A stretch of 64,000 nucleotides of DNA. Origin: Lapidilactobacillus luobeiensis. Its GTDB lineage: Bacteria; Bacillota; Bacilli; Lactobacillales; Lactobacillaceae. The notes beneath the pieces were generated by a model that was not told the DNA's origin, did not search any database, and worked only from the letters and a program-made list of their open reading frames with translations. The first letter of the stretch is position 1; every line of letters begins with the position of its first letter. The DNA is taken from assembly GCF_024345205.1 (NCBI RefSeq), contig NZ_BROC01000001.1:62001-126000 (forward strand), in the 5' to 3' direction. The position numbers and the translations under genes are program-made. Of this stretch, positions 10,667 through 21,435 are shown piece by piece.

Positions 10667-11572
10667 ATGGACGGCGTGATCCCATTATACAAACCGCGGG
10701 GGGTGACCAGCGCGGACTGTGTTTATAAGTTAAGAAAGATCTTGCATGAGCGACGCATTGGCCACACCGGCACGTTGGATCCCGATGTGGATGGCGTATT
10801 GCCGATTTGTGTGGGTCAGGCCACCAAACTAGTCAATCGTCTGCTAGCCGGAGGGAAGGTTTATCAAGGTGAGATCACCCTGGGCTTTGCGACTACCACT
10901 GAGGATCTGAGCGGAGACGAGGTCGAACGGGTCTTTCTGACGCAAGCGCCGACAGAGGCTGAGGTGGATGCGGCCTTGACGAAACTGACTGGCGATGTGG
11001 CACAGATCCCCCCGATGTTTTCGGCAGTCAAGGTCAATGGACGCCGGCTATACGAGTATGCTCGAGCTGGCGAAACTGTGGAACGACCAGTGCGGCAGAT
11101 CCACGTTTTTCGCTTCCAGCGGACCGCGCCCCTTGTTTATGACGCCACTGCTGGGGTGGTTCGCTTTCCTTTCACGGTCAGTTGCTCCAAGGGGACCTAT
11201 GTGCGCACCTTGGCCACGGATTGTGGTCAGCTATTAGGCGTGCCCGCAGTGATGTCATCATTGCAGCGGTTGGAAAGCGGTGGGATCACCTTGGCGGAAA
11301 CGGTGACCTTGGCGCAGGTCACAGCAGCGATGGCCCAAGCTGACCTGAGCACGGTTTTACGCCCGATCGAAACAGTACTGGCGACTTTGCCGGCCGTGCG
11401 ACTGGACGCGGCCCAATGGCAACTGGTCAAAAACGGCGGCGCGATCACCTTGGCAGGATCGGCGCCGGAAGTTGCGCTGTTCTACGAAGATAAAATCAAG
11501 GCGATCTATCGTTATCAGCCGAGTCGGTTAGGTAATTACAGCGCCGAGACCATGCTATTGGCCAATCAGTAG
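10667..11572 (+). CDS. truB: tRNA pseudouridine(55) synthase
   Basis: Makes pseudouridine 55 in the T-loop of tRNAs. The 301-residue protein starts MDGVIPLYKPRGVTS; ATG 10667 follows GAGGAGA, so the longer upstream reading is not needed. The catalytic region HTGTLDPDVDGVLP holds the nucleophilic Asp, and further family motifs are YQGEITLGFATTTEDLSG, FSAVKVNGRRLYEYAR and CSKGTYVRTLATD. A C-terminal PUA-like segment follows. ribF follows 168 bases later, the usual neighbour, though not tightly coupled here. Confidence 0.96.
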   Translation: MDGVIPLYKPRGVTSADCVYKLRKILHERRIGHTGTLDPDVDGVLPICVGQATKLVNRLLAGGKVYQGEITLGFATTTEDLSGDEVERVFLTQAPTEAEVDAALTKLTGDVAQIPPMFSAVKVNGRRLYEYARAGETVERPVRQIHVFRFQRTAPLVYDATAGVVRFPFTVSCSKGTYVRTLATDCGQLLGVPAVMSSLQRLESGGITLAETVTLAQVTAAMAQADLSTVLRPIETVLATLPAVRLDAAQWQLVKNGGAITLAGSAPEVALFYEDKIKAIYRYQPSRLGNYSAETMLLANQ

Positions 11573-11740
11573 GGCAGGTGTCCGCTGATGTTAAAAGTTG
11601 ACCCAGATATTTTCAATGATTGATTCAGGCACTTTCAAAATCATTTCATAATTTTTAAAGTATTGGGGCGCTGTAATTTCAAAGTATTGTCAGCATATTG
11701 TTAATTTATTGTGGCACTGTTCAAGGAAGAGGGAACAATT

Positions 11741-12688
11741 GTGGAAGTCATTCATTTAAGCTATCCATTTCAGGCAACAAAAATCGATCTGCGCCCTAAA
11801 GTTATGGCCCTGGGGTTCTTTGACGGGGTCCATCGCGGCCATCAAGCGGTGATCAAGACTGCGTTAGCGGCGGGACAGGCGGCGGATTTACCGGTAGCGG
11901 TGATGACTTTTGATAAGTATCCGGGGATCGTTTTTCAGAAAGTCGCCGCGGCGGACTTCACGTATTTGTCGACCTTGGCACGTAAAATCGAATTGATGGC
12001 GGGGCTGGGCGTCGATTATTTATATGTGGTCGATTTCACCTCACAAGTGGGTCATTTGACGCCGCAGAGTTTTGTCGATCAATTCCTCGTGGGTTTAGGT
12101 GTGCATGTGGCGGTGGCCGGCTTTGACTATACCTATGGGCCGAAAACCATCGCCGACATGGCTCATTTGCCGGCTTATGCCCAAGACCGTTTCGAAATCA
12201 TTGAAGTGCCGCAACAGCAATTGTTGGCCCATAAGATCTCATCTAGCGCCATTCGGGACGCGTTGGCTGGTGGTCAGGTCGAGACAGCGAATCATTTGCT
12301 GGGGTATGTGTATCAAACCTCAGGCATCGTGGTCCATGGTGAAGCGCGCGGCCGGACTTTGGGCTACCCAACGGCCAATATTCGCACGACTCACGGTGAG
12401 CGCTTGCCCGGCGTGGGGATCTATACCACCGAGATCTTGGTTCAGGGGCGTTGGTACCCGTCAATGACCTCGATTGGCCGCAATGTCACGTTTGGCACTG
12501 ACCATCCGCTGACCGTGGAATGTAATATTTTTGATTTTGATCAGGATATTTATGGCGAGACAGTCAAATTGCGCTGGCATCACTACTTACGAGGTGAGGT
12601 CAAATTTACCGGCGCGGCTGGGTTAGTCGCCCAGTTGCAAAAAGATGCCCAGCAGAGTCGCGCTTTTTTAGCCGCGCCGAAGGATTAA
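11741..12688 (+). CDS. ribF: Bifunctional riboflavin kinase / FAD synthetase
   Basis: Converts riboflavin to FMN and FAD. The N-terminal FAD synthetase half has the GFFDGVHRGHQ nucleotidyltransferase motif and SSSAIRDAL; the C-terminal flavokinase half has GRGRTLGYPTANI-type sequence (ARGRTLGYPTANI) and the VECNIFDFDQDIYGE motif. I chose GTG 11741 because it gives the family-like start MEVIHLSYPF and lies after a GGAAGAGGG site; an earlier GTG at 11711 has no such support. About 315 residues, the usual size. The 168-base gap before it is AT-rich and holds no gene. Confidence 0.94.
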   Translation: MEVIHLSYPFQATKIDLRPKVMALGFFDGVHRGHQAVIKTALAAGQAADLPVAVMTFDKYPGIVFQKVAAADFTYLSTLARKIELMAGLGVDYLYVVDFTSQVGHLTPQSFVDQFLVGLGVHVAVAGFDYTYGPKTIADMAHLPAYAQDRFEIIEVPQQQLLAHKISSSAIRDALAGGQVETANHLLGYVYQTSGIVVHGEARGRTLGYPTANIRTTHGERLPGVGIYTTEILVQGRWYPSMTSIGRNVTFGTDHPLTVECNIFDFDQDIYGETVKLRWHHYLRGEVKFTGAAGLVAQLQKDAQQSRAFLAAPKD

Positions 12689-12747
12689 AATGTTCGTTAA
12701 AACCCGCGCGGCAGTCATTTTCAAAGTACCTGAATAGGAGGTAGCAC

Positions 12748-13905
12748 ATGGTAGCACAGGTTAGTCGCCAGCAGGCCGCTGTCTATATTCACATTCCTTT
12801 TTGTGATCATATTTGTTACTATTGCAATTTCAACAAGGTGTTGATCAATGGGCAACCGGTCCATGATTATTTGGTAGCGTTGCTGACCGAGATCCGTTTG
12901 ACCTTGGCCCAGCACCCCGATGTGACCATCGGCACGATTTATTTTGGCGGCGGCACTCCCAGCGCCTTACCTGTGGCGGAGCTGGATTTCCTCTTGACCG
13001 GTGTGCAGGAATTATTGCCATTTCGCGGTCAAGAGGTGACTTTTGAGGCCAATCCCAATGACCTGTTGGATGGCACAAAATTGGCCTTACTCCGATCTCA
13101 CGGCGTTAACCGCCTTAGTATCGGGGTCCAGTCTTTCAACGACACCGTTTTGAAAAAAATTGGCCGTACCCATACGGCGCGCCAGGCGGTCCAAGCAGTG
13201 GAGCAGGCCCAACAAGCTGGTTTTGACAACATTTCCATTGACCTGATCTATCGCTTGCCGGGCCAGGATCTGGTTGATTTTCAACGCAGTTTGAGTCAAG
13301 CCTTGGCGCTGGAAATTCCGCATTATGCGACCTATTCGCTGATTTTGGAACGTAAAACAGTTTTCTACAACTTGATGCGCCGGGGCAAATTACAGCTACC
13401 CAGTCAAGATATGGAAGCGGATATGTACCAACTGGCGATGGACACGTTGAACGCCCATGGCATCGAACAGTACGAGATCAGCAACTTTGCGCGCCCGGGG
13501 TTTCAATCGCAACATAACTTGGTCTATTGGCATAACGAGCATTATTTCGGCTTTGGCGCCGGCGCGTCGGGCTACTTGGGGCAAACCCGGTATCAGAATT
13601 TCGGCCCGATCCAGCAATACCTGCAGCCCTTGGCCCAGGAACAATTGCCGATCCTAACGTCGGAGCAGATCACCACCAATCAACAAATCGAGGAACAACT
13701 TTTCCTAGGGTTACGGCTAAATGCCGGGGTGGAAAAGGCACGTTTTCAGGAACGTTTCGGCCGTTCGATCTTGGCGGTTTATCCGCAGGTGATCCCCCGG
13801 TTGATCCAGCAGGGGTTGCTGGTTGATCTCGGGCCTGCTTATGCGCTGACCGAGCGTGGTCGGTTTATTGGCAATGATGTTTTCGCTGATTTTATGTTGG
13901 TTTGA
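12748..13905 (+). CDS. hemW: Radical SAM HemW (heme chaperone / coproporphyrinogen dehydrogenase-like)
   Basis: The 385-residue radical SAM protein has the CxxxCxxC cluster as CDHICYYC near residue 20, then the YFGGGTPS glycine motif, the FEANP segment and the SIGVQSF motif. The HemW/HemN-like C-terminal domain (YEISNFARPG, HNLVYW, GFGAGASGY) follows. HemW proteins are often misnamed oxygen-independent coproporphyrinogen oxidase; current knowledge supports heme transfer instead. An AGGAGG site lies before ATG 12748. The gene sits alone between ribF and the heat-shock operon. Confidence 0.92.
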   Translation: MVAQVSRQQAAVYIHIPFCDHICYYCNFNKVLINGQPVHDYLVALLTEIRLTLAQHPDVTIGTIYFGGGTPSALPVAELDFLLTGVQELLPFRGQEVTFEANPNDLLDGTKLALLRSHGVNRLSIGVQSFNDTVLKKIGRTHTARQAVQAVEQAQQAGFDNISIDLIYRLPGQDLVDFQRSLSQALALEIPHYATYSLILERKTVFYNLMRRGKLQLPSQDMEADMYQLAMDTLNAHGIEQYEISNFARPGFQSQHNLVYWHNEHYFGFGAGASGYLGQTRYQNFGPIQQYLQPLAQEQLPILTSEQITTNQQIEEQLFLGLRLNAGVEKARFQERFGRSILAVYPQVIPRLIQQGLLVDLGPAYALTERGRFIGNDVFADFMLV

Positions 13906-13930
13906 TTTGCAGGGGTGGTTTTGGTTTTGA

Positions 13931-13959
13931 AAAGTGGCGGCCACGCCGCTTTTTTTTTT
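13931..13959 (+). terminator. Terminator after hemW
   Basis: GC-rich stem (AAGTGGCG / CGCCGCTT with small bulge) followed by a long T-run, 25 bases after the hemW stop. Confidence 0.8.
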
Positions 13960-13963
13960 GCTG

Positions 13964-14448
13964 ATTGCAGGTGTTGTGGGTTTGGTGGGGACGCAACCGG
14001 GTCGTGCCATTGGTGCGGCTGGAACGCAGTGGGCGTCGTTTTAAGCCAATCCGCAAAACCCGCGGCTTGTCTTAAAATCGAGCCTTATTCTAAGCGGCAA
14101 AGCCGCAAAGAATAATTTCACTGCTGAGCCGCATGGCCCGACCCGGTTGCTGAACAGAATTGAGCCTATCTACAATCGGATTTGAATATCTGACGAAATG
14201 CTTTTGCAAGTGTGGTGGTCAAAACCATCACACTTTTTTGGTGGTATGTTAATGTCAACTGGTTCGGAGGCCGGGATACTTTGCGTAGGTCGAACATCTC
14301 TACTCGTTTTCTCCACAATCTACTGGTGAAAGCCGACCGATTTAGTTGATTCGTCAAGATTCTGCTCGAGTTCATCAGACAGACTATTCTGGTGTCACCA
14401 ATTTAAAGCTAGCGATCTCACCCCGATTCTCGCAGCGCAAGCCGCTGG
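13964..14448 (+). repeat. Dispersed palindromic element, copy B (truncated)
   Basis: Begins ATTGCAGGTGTTGTGGG, as copies C and D do. It holds the outer palindromic module (hairpin CTTATTCTAAGCGGC / GCCGCaaAGAATAA near 14085-14118) and the core. It then jumps from the end of the core directly into the last 38-bp arm (14411-14448), so the inner half of the right arm is missing. With A deleted at the other end, the four copies show recurrent deletion between the repeats. Confidence 0.72.
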
Positions 14449-14562
14449 CAAGTTACTTTTTCCTGCTGGTCGTGGTCTGAGTCCCAGCGACAATCAGGAC
14501 GGAGAAGCTCATCGGTCCCCGGTCTGATTTCACGTTTTTTTCAAGAAAAATGGTGTGTTTCC

Positions 14563-14629
14563 TTGACTTTAAAAGCCGCGGTTGGTATATTTTATAGTGT
14601 TGTTAGCACTCATAACAATCAAGTGCTAA
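14563..14629 (+). promoter_or_regulatory. Heat-shock promoter with CIRCE operator
   Basis: TTGACT (14563-14568), a 17-base spacer and TATATT (14586-14591) form the promoter. CIRCE follows: TTAGCACTC (14603-14611), 9 bases, AAGTGCTAA (14621-14629). The right half has A where the consensus has G, one mismatch. HrcA is the repressor known to bind this element, and hrcA is the first gene downstream, so autoregulation is expected. The operator lies just after the predicted start site and before the ribosome binding site. Confidence 0.95.
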
Positions 14630-14645
14630 AAAAGAGGTGATAACT

Positions 14646-15725
14646 ATGCCGACCAAACGTCAGGCACTGATTTTGGCAGAGATTGTTCGTATTTATAACG
14701 AAACAGGACAGCCTGTTGGTTCCAAGACATTGATGGGACAATTACCGTTTCATGTTAGTTCGGCGACGATCCGTAATGAGATGGCCACACTTGAAGAAGA
14801 TGGTCTGATCATGAAGAATCATACGTCGTCGGGGCGGATCCCCTCAACGGCTGGTTATCGTTATTATCTCGATCATTTGTTACAACCAACGGCGGTGCCA
14901 CCACAAGTTTTTGATAAGATCGCTGCGAATTTTGACCGTGATTATCATGAGATCGACGAGATCGTTAAACAATCGGCGACGATTTTATCTAATTTAACGA
15001 ATTATACGGCGATCTCACTGGGACCAGAAAGCGCTGATATGACGTTGACTGGATTTCGGATCATTCCTTTAGGTAATGATCAGATCATCGCGATTCTGGC
15101 GACGAGTGCGGGAACTGTGGAAAGTCGGGTTTATCGGTTGTTACATTTGATCAGCTCCGATGATTTGGAGAAGGCTGTTCGAATCATTAATGATCAGCTC
15201 GTTGGCTTACCGCTGACGGTGGTCAAACAGAAATTGGCCGGTGAGATCCCGCAATTGCTGACGAAGTATCTGCATTCGTCCGCTGGCTTTCTTGATTTGT
15301 TCGGTGACGTGTTAAAGCGGGCCGCTTCTCAACATTTTTATGTAGGTGGGCGTTCTAATTTATTGAATTTTGCGCAACCGACCGATCTGGATCAACTGAA
15401 GAGTTTGTATCAATTACTCGATAAAGAGTCAGTTCTACCATCATTGTTGGATCTGAATCAAATCGATCCACGTCCTGATGATCCGCAACAGGTGCTGGGA
15501 CCGATCTCAGTTCGCTTAGGTGATGAATTCAATAATTCGTTGCTCAGTGACTACGGTCTGATCACCGCTAAGTATCACGTTGGTCAACATGGTGATGGCG
15601 TGATCGCCATCTTGGGACCAACCAGCATGCCTTATTCACAGTTGATCGGTTTGTTGCAACTTTTCAGTGACGAATTGGTCAAAAAGCTAGTTGAGTATTA
15701 CGGCTATTTTCATGATGATAGCTAG
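14646..15725 (+). CDS. hrcA: Heat-inducible transcription repressor HrcA
   Basis: Represses class I heat-shock genes by binding CIRCE; its activity depends on GroE in well-studied species. The 359-residue protein has the N-terminal winged-helix domain (VSSATIRNEMATLEEDGLI, then SGRIPSTAGYRYYLD), a central inserted domain and a GAF-like region. ATG 14646 is preferred to the upstream GTG 14637 because it follows AGAGGTGA at the right spacing. First gene of hrcA-grpE-dnaK. Confidence 0.96.
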   Translation: MPTKRQALILAEIVRIYNETGQPVGSKTLMGQLPFHVSSATIRNEMATLEEDGLIMKNHTSSGRIPSTAGYRYYLDHLLQPTAVPPQVFDKIAANFDRDYHEIDEIVKQSATILSNLTNYTAISLGPESADMTLTGFRIIPLGNDQIIAILATSAGTVESRVYRLLHLISSDDLEKAVRIINDQLVGLPLTVVKQKLAGEIPQLLTKYLHSSAGFLDLFGDVLKRAASQHFYVGGRSNLLNFAQPTDLDQLKSLYQLLDKESVLPSLLDLNQIDPRPDDPQQVLGPISVRLGDEFNNSLLSDYGLITAKYHVGQHGDGVIAILGPTSMPYSQLIGLLQLFSDELVKKLVEYYGYFHDDS

Positions 15726-15748
15726 TTAAAATCAAGGGAGTGACGGAT

Positions 15749-16411
15749 TTGTCCGAGAAGACAAGCAAACAAGCTGATCAGACTGCTGAATTTCCATCTG
15801 AAAAAGATGCGAAATTCGCGGAAAAGGCTCAGCAAGCAAAAAAAAGTAAAAAAGCGTCGGTGAAAAAGGCGCCTACATCAGAATCCGTTAAGCAAGTGAT
15901 CGCGGATCTAAATGATGAGGACCTGAAAGAAGTTATTGCGACTAACACCGCTGATTTGGAAAAACAGATCACGGATCTGAATGCCAAGAATGAAGAACTG
16001 CAAGATAAGTGGTTACGTTCTCAAGCAGAGATCCAGAATATGCATGGTCGCCACGAGAAAGAACGGGAGTCACAGGCAAAATATGCAGCGCAAAAATTAG
16101 GGACGGCAGTGCTACCAGTCGTTGATAATTTGGAACGAGCTCTAGCAGTGGCAGTTACTGATGAATCTGCCCAGCAACTGCATAAGGGTGTAGCGATGGT
16201 TTTGGAACATTTACAGACTGCCTTGACCGATAACGGGATCACCGAGGTCGGTAAGGTCGGTGAACCGTTCGATCCTCACTTCCATCAGGCTGTCCAAACA
16301 GCCCCGGCTGACGCTGATCATCCAACAGATACGATTTATCAGGTCCTGCAAAAAGGTTATTGCCTGAAGGATCGGACGATTCGGCCAGCGATGGTCATCG
16401 TGGCAAAATAG
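15749..16411 (+). CDS. grpE: Nucleotide exchange factor GrpE
   Basis: Releases ADP from DnaK. About 220 residues: a charged N-terminal extension rich in Lys, Ala and Glu, a long coiled-coil (about 75-125), then the GrpE beta domain with LPVVDNLERALAV and the end GYCLKDRTIRPAMVIVAK. I chose TTG 15749 (MSEKTSKQADQ) because it lies 8 bases after AAGGGAG; the GTG at 15740 overlaps that site. It starts 23 bases after hrcA, in one operon. Confidence 0.94.
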   Translation: MSEKTSKQADQTAEFPSEKDAKFAEKAQQAKKSKKASVKKAPTSESVKQVIADLNDEDLKEVIATNTADLEKQITDLNAKNEELQDKWLRSQAEIQNMHGRHEKERESQAKYAAQKLGTAVLPVVDNLERALAVAVTDESAQQLHKGVAMVLEHLQTALTDNGITEVGKVGEPFDPHFHQAVQTAPADADHPTDTIYQVLQKGYCLKDRTIRPAMVIVAK

Positions 16412-16442
16412 TTTTCGATCTTAGCACCAAAATCAAATCAAT

Positions 16443-16476
16443 CTAAGCAAACAAGCAAACTAAGCAAACAAGCAAA
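16443..16476 (+). repeat. Perfect 17-bp tandem duplication in the grpE-dnaK spacer
   Basis: CTAAGCAAACAAGCAAA occurs twice head-to-tail. It lies in a purine/C-rich, nearly U-free stretch that would be unstructured in the mRNA, 46 bases before dnaK. No second promoter or CIRCE is visible in this spacer. Confidence 0.85.
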
Positions 16477-16515
16477 AAATAAATAAAATAATTTCTAATC
16501 TATTAAGTGAGGTAA

Positions 16516-18381
<1,866 letters not shown>

Positions 18382-18450
18382 GCAACCAGCGCAACCAACA
18401 GCGTCATAAGTAAAAAGTGGCAAAGAGCACCAGTCTGTTTGCCACCAAGG

Positions 18451-18480
18451 GAGATTGGGTCGTTGATCCAATCTCTTTTT
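18451..18480 (+). terminator. Terminator after dnaK
   Basis: An 8-bp stem GAGATTGG / CCAATCTC with a 9-base loop and five T, between dnaK and the dnaJ promoter. Confidence 0.88.
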
Positions 18481-18585
18481 GTTGGCAGGCAGGTGTTGGT
18501 GGCCAGTTAGTGTCCCTTTCTAACAGTGAAGTGGTGGGTCAATGCAGAAAGCAATTGCAGGCACGGTCTGATCACCTCAAGCCGC

Positions 18586-18614
18586 TTGTCGCGCTCTCTT
18601 GTTTATGCTACAAT
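18586..18614 (+). promoter_or_regulatory. Separate promoter for dnaJ
   Basis: TTGTCG (18586-18591), 17 bases, TACAAT (18609-18614), then the AAGGAGG site of dnaJ. No CIRCE-like dyad is visible between this promoter and dnaJ, so dnaJ may be expressed partly outside HrcA control. Confidence 0.75.
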
Positions 18615-18660
18615 TTTTGATGTGTATTAATTCGACGTATGGTCGATAAGGAGGAAAACA

Positions 18661-19809
18661 ATGGCAGACGATCAGGACTTTTATGATGTTCTTGGTTTGC
18701 AGAAAGACGCATCCGACGCAGATATCAAAAAAGCTTATCGACAATTATCCAAAAAATATCATCCCGATATCAACAAGGCTCCAGATGCCGAAGCGAAATT
18801 TAAAAAAATCAATGAAGCATATGAGACCCTTTCTGATCCACAACAACGAGCGGCTTATGACCAATATGGTAAGTCCGGCATGGATGGGGCTTTTCAAGGC
18901 GGCGGTAATCCCTTCGGTGGTGGCGGTTATGGTCAAGCCAGTGGTGGCTTTGGTGATTTCGGTGACATCTTCAGTCAGTTCTTTGGCGGTGGCGGCAGTC
19001 GCGCGAATAGCGCCACCGCCCCTCGTCAAGGTGCCGATCTACAATATCGGATGGATCTGAAATTTGAAGAAGCGATTTTTGGTAAGGAAACGGATATCAG
19101 TTATAATCGCGAGGCTAATTGTCATACCTGTAACGGTAGTGGCGCTAAGCCTGGTACCCAGCCGATCACTTGTCCTAAGTGTCATGGCACTGGGTTTATG
19201 GAAGTTGAGCAACAATCACCGCTGGGTCGCATTCGGACGCGGGTCAACTGTGATCGTTGTGGCGGCAAAGGTAAGATCGTTGAGAACCCTTGCCCAACTT
19301 GCCACGGTACCGGCAAAGAGAAACAAAGTCATCAGGTCAAAGTCACGATTCCCGCGGGCATCGAGGACGGTCAACAAATGCGCTTGGAAGGTCAAGGTGA
19401 GGCTGGCGAAAACGGCGGCCCTTATGGCGATCTTTACATTGTCTTCCGCGTGGCGCCAAGTGATAAATTTGAACGTGACGGCGCGGAGATCTTCGTGACG
19501 ATCCCGATCAGTTTCCCCCAGGCGGCTTTAGGCGATGAACTCGAGGTGGATACGGTTCACGGACCAGTCAAGCTGAAGGTGCCAGCGGGAACACAATCAG
19601 GCACGAAATTCCGGCTGAAAGGCAAGGGCGCCCCTCGTTTGCATAGCAAGACCAACGGCGATGAAACCGTCACCGTTAACGTGGTGACCCCGAAACGCTT
19701 GAATGACAAGCAAAAGAACGCGTTGAAAGATTTTGTGATCGCCAGTGGCGACAAGATCGATCCGCAAAAAGGTGATTTTTTCAGCCGCTTTAAAGAGAAG
19801 TTTCAATAA
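18661..19809 (+). CDS. dnaJ: Chaperone DnaJ (Hsp40)
   Basis: DnaK co-chaperone of 382 residues. The J domain carries YHPDINK (HPD triad near residue 37), followed by a Gly/Phe-rich region (about 75-120). Four CxxCxGxG zinc motifs follow ([32 protein letters not shown]), then the C-terminal substrate domains. Full-length type I DnaJ. It has its own promoter after the dnaK terminator. Confidence 0.97.
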   Translation: MADDQDFYDVLGLQKDASDADIKKAYRQLSKKYHPDINKAPDAEAKFKKINEAYETLSDPQQRAAYDQYGKSGMDGAFQGGGNPFGGGGYGQASGGFGDFGDIFSQFFGGGGSRANSATAPRQGADLQYRMDLKFEEAIFGKETDISYNREANCHTCNGSGAKPGTQPITCPKCHGTGFMEVEQQSPLGRIRTRVNCDRCGGKGKIVENPCPTCHGTGKEKQSHQVKVTIPAGIEDGQQMRLEGQGEAGENGGPYGDLYIVFRVAPSDKFERDGAEIFVTIPISFPQAALGDELEVDTVHGPVKLKVPAGTQSGTKFRLKGKGAPRLHSKTNGDETVTVNVVTPKRLNDKQKNALKDFVIASGDKIDPQKGDFFSRFKEKFQ

Positions 19810-19917
19810 CATTAGGCACAGCCTGCGTTGGCTCAATCGGCTAACCATCATTGAATGAAGCGAGCTGTCTCAATCAAGTGACACCAGCTTCTTTGAAAAA
19901 TAGGTAGGAGGCGGCTG

Positions 19918-20424
19918 TTGGTAATGGCAGTAGATTATCATCTCGCGTTTGGTGTTTATGGCATCATTGGCGATCAAACTTCGCTGGTCGTGATCAAGAA
20001 AAATGGGGGACCTTACATCAATCGTTTTGATCTCCCCGGTGGTAGTCTGGAAGATGGCGAGTCATTGGACCACGCGATTCTTCGCGAGATCACTGAAGAA
20101 ACAGCGCTCCAGCCATTGCGTCTGACCCAACTAGGCGTGACTTCCTTCAAATATCCTTGGGATTATCAAGATTTCCATTGGAATCAGCACATTTGCGTCT
20201 TTTATCGGATCAATGAAGTGACCGGTCAAGTCGCGGCGAAGGTAGATCAGTTTATCGGACAGGATTCGTTGGGAGCCGTTCGGGTCAACTTGGCCGATTT
20301 GAACTTAGCAAATGCGTCACCATTGGTTTTAAAAGCTAAAGACTATTTACAAAACGGCCAAAAGTTTACGCCAGCCGATACTAGCTATGCGACTTGGCAA
20401 GTGCTCAGCCAGCCAGTCTTCTAG
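19918..20424 (+). CDS. Nudix hydrolase
   Basis: A 168-residue protein of the Nudix family with a clear Nudix box: GGSLEDGES, then REITEET, in the GX5EX7REUXEE arrangement (about residues 41-63). Such enzymes cleave nucleoside diphosphates linked to another group; the substrate cannot be read from the sequence. AGGAGG at 19906-19911 favours the TTG at 19918 (spacing 6); ATG 19924 is the alternative. Stands alone after dnaJ. Confidence 0.88.
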   Translation: MVMAVDYHLAFGVYGIIGDQTSLVVIKKNGGPYINRFDLPGGSLEDGESLDHAILREITEETALQPLRLTQLGVTSFKYPWDYQDFHWNQHICVFYRINEVTGQVAAKVDQFIGQDSLGAVRVNLADLNLANASPLVLKAKDYLQNGQKFTPADTSYATWQVLSQPVF

Positions 20425-20626
20425 CGCGAACGCTAAGGGCTATTCCCAATTATAAAATCAAAAACAAGTGGGTCGCAATGGCGTCCAGAGGCAACTTGTC
20501 CATTAACAAGCTGATCCCCGGGCCAGCGTCCCGCTTTTTTTGATTGGCGTTTAGTTAGTGACGGTTGCCGTGGCTGGAAACGCGCCGACCCAGCTCCTTG
20601 CGCTTAGCTATTTGATGTTTTGCTTG

Positions 20627-21318
20627 ATTGCAGGTGTGCTGGGTGTGGTGCGTGAGCGCAACCGGTTCGGGCCATTTGTGTGGCTGGAACGCAGTGGGCA
20701 TCGTTTTAAGCCAATCCGCAAAGTGTGAGGCTTGTCTCAAAATCAAGCCTTATTCTAAGCGGCAGAGCCGCAAAGAATAATTTCACTGCTGAGCCGCATG
20801 TCCCGAACCGGTTGCTAGGCAGAATTGAGCTCATCTGCAACCGAAGATGGATATATGACGAAGTGCTATTGCAGGGTAGATGTCAAACAATTGCCTATTT
20901 TGAGGGTGGTACGCAACACCAACGGATTTGGATTTGTTGGTTGGACATCTTTGCCTTCATCCTAGACAATCACTGGTTGAAAACCGACCGATTCAGCTGA
21001 TTCACAAGAATTTGCCTTAGTTCATCAGACGGACTGTGCCGGTGTCACCAATTTAAGGCTGGTGACCACTAGCCCTGGTCGTCATTTGCGTGGCTCCCCA
21101 TCAATTGGCCATAGCTTGCCAATTTGACGTGAGTGCTCAAACGACTATTATAACGTTGAGCGGCTGGAGCGGAGAAATTTGGGGTGAGATCGCCGTGAAA
21201 TTGGCCTTAGCGGCTCTGCCGCTTAGGCCAAGGCTCAGCTTTGAGATTCGCGGGTTTTGCGAAGCTCAAAGTGACGCCCACAGCGAGCTCACCCCGAATT
21301 TCGCAGCGCAAGCCGCGG
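20627..21318 (+). repeat. Dispersed palindromic element, copy C (full length)
   Basis: Runs from ATTGCAGGTGTGCTGGG to CAGCGCAAGCCGCGG. The left module (20694-20780) and right module (21201-21281) are imperfect inverted copies of each other, about 85 bp, each with a strong GC-rich hairpin; 21201-21231 folds as a near-perfect 14-bp stem. The right module is itself enclosed by 38-bp inverted arms (21160-21197 and 21279-21316). Open frames at 20725-21000 and 21090-21362 do not keep their sequence in the other copies, except where the arms are translated. The gap before it, 20425-20626, holds a weak hairpin ending in a T-run near 20535 that may terminate the Nudix gene. Confidence 0.78.
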
Positions 21319-21394
21319 ACATGATACTTGACATGACCAAACCAGCTTCAAACAGCAAGTGAGTGACGACTAGTCGCACTTGCAGGCAATTTTT

Positions 21395-21402
21395 GTTATA
21401 AT
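21395..21402 (+). promoter_or_regulatory. Extended -10 promoter before lepA
   Basis: TG at 21394-21395, one base, then TATAAT at 21397-21402. No convincing -35 at the normal distance. It lies 34 bases before the lepA start. Confidence 0.55.
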
Positions 21403-21435
21403 TTACTGAGAAGAAACGAGTTAGGTGCGAAGAAA

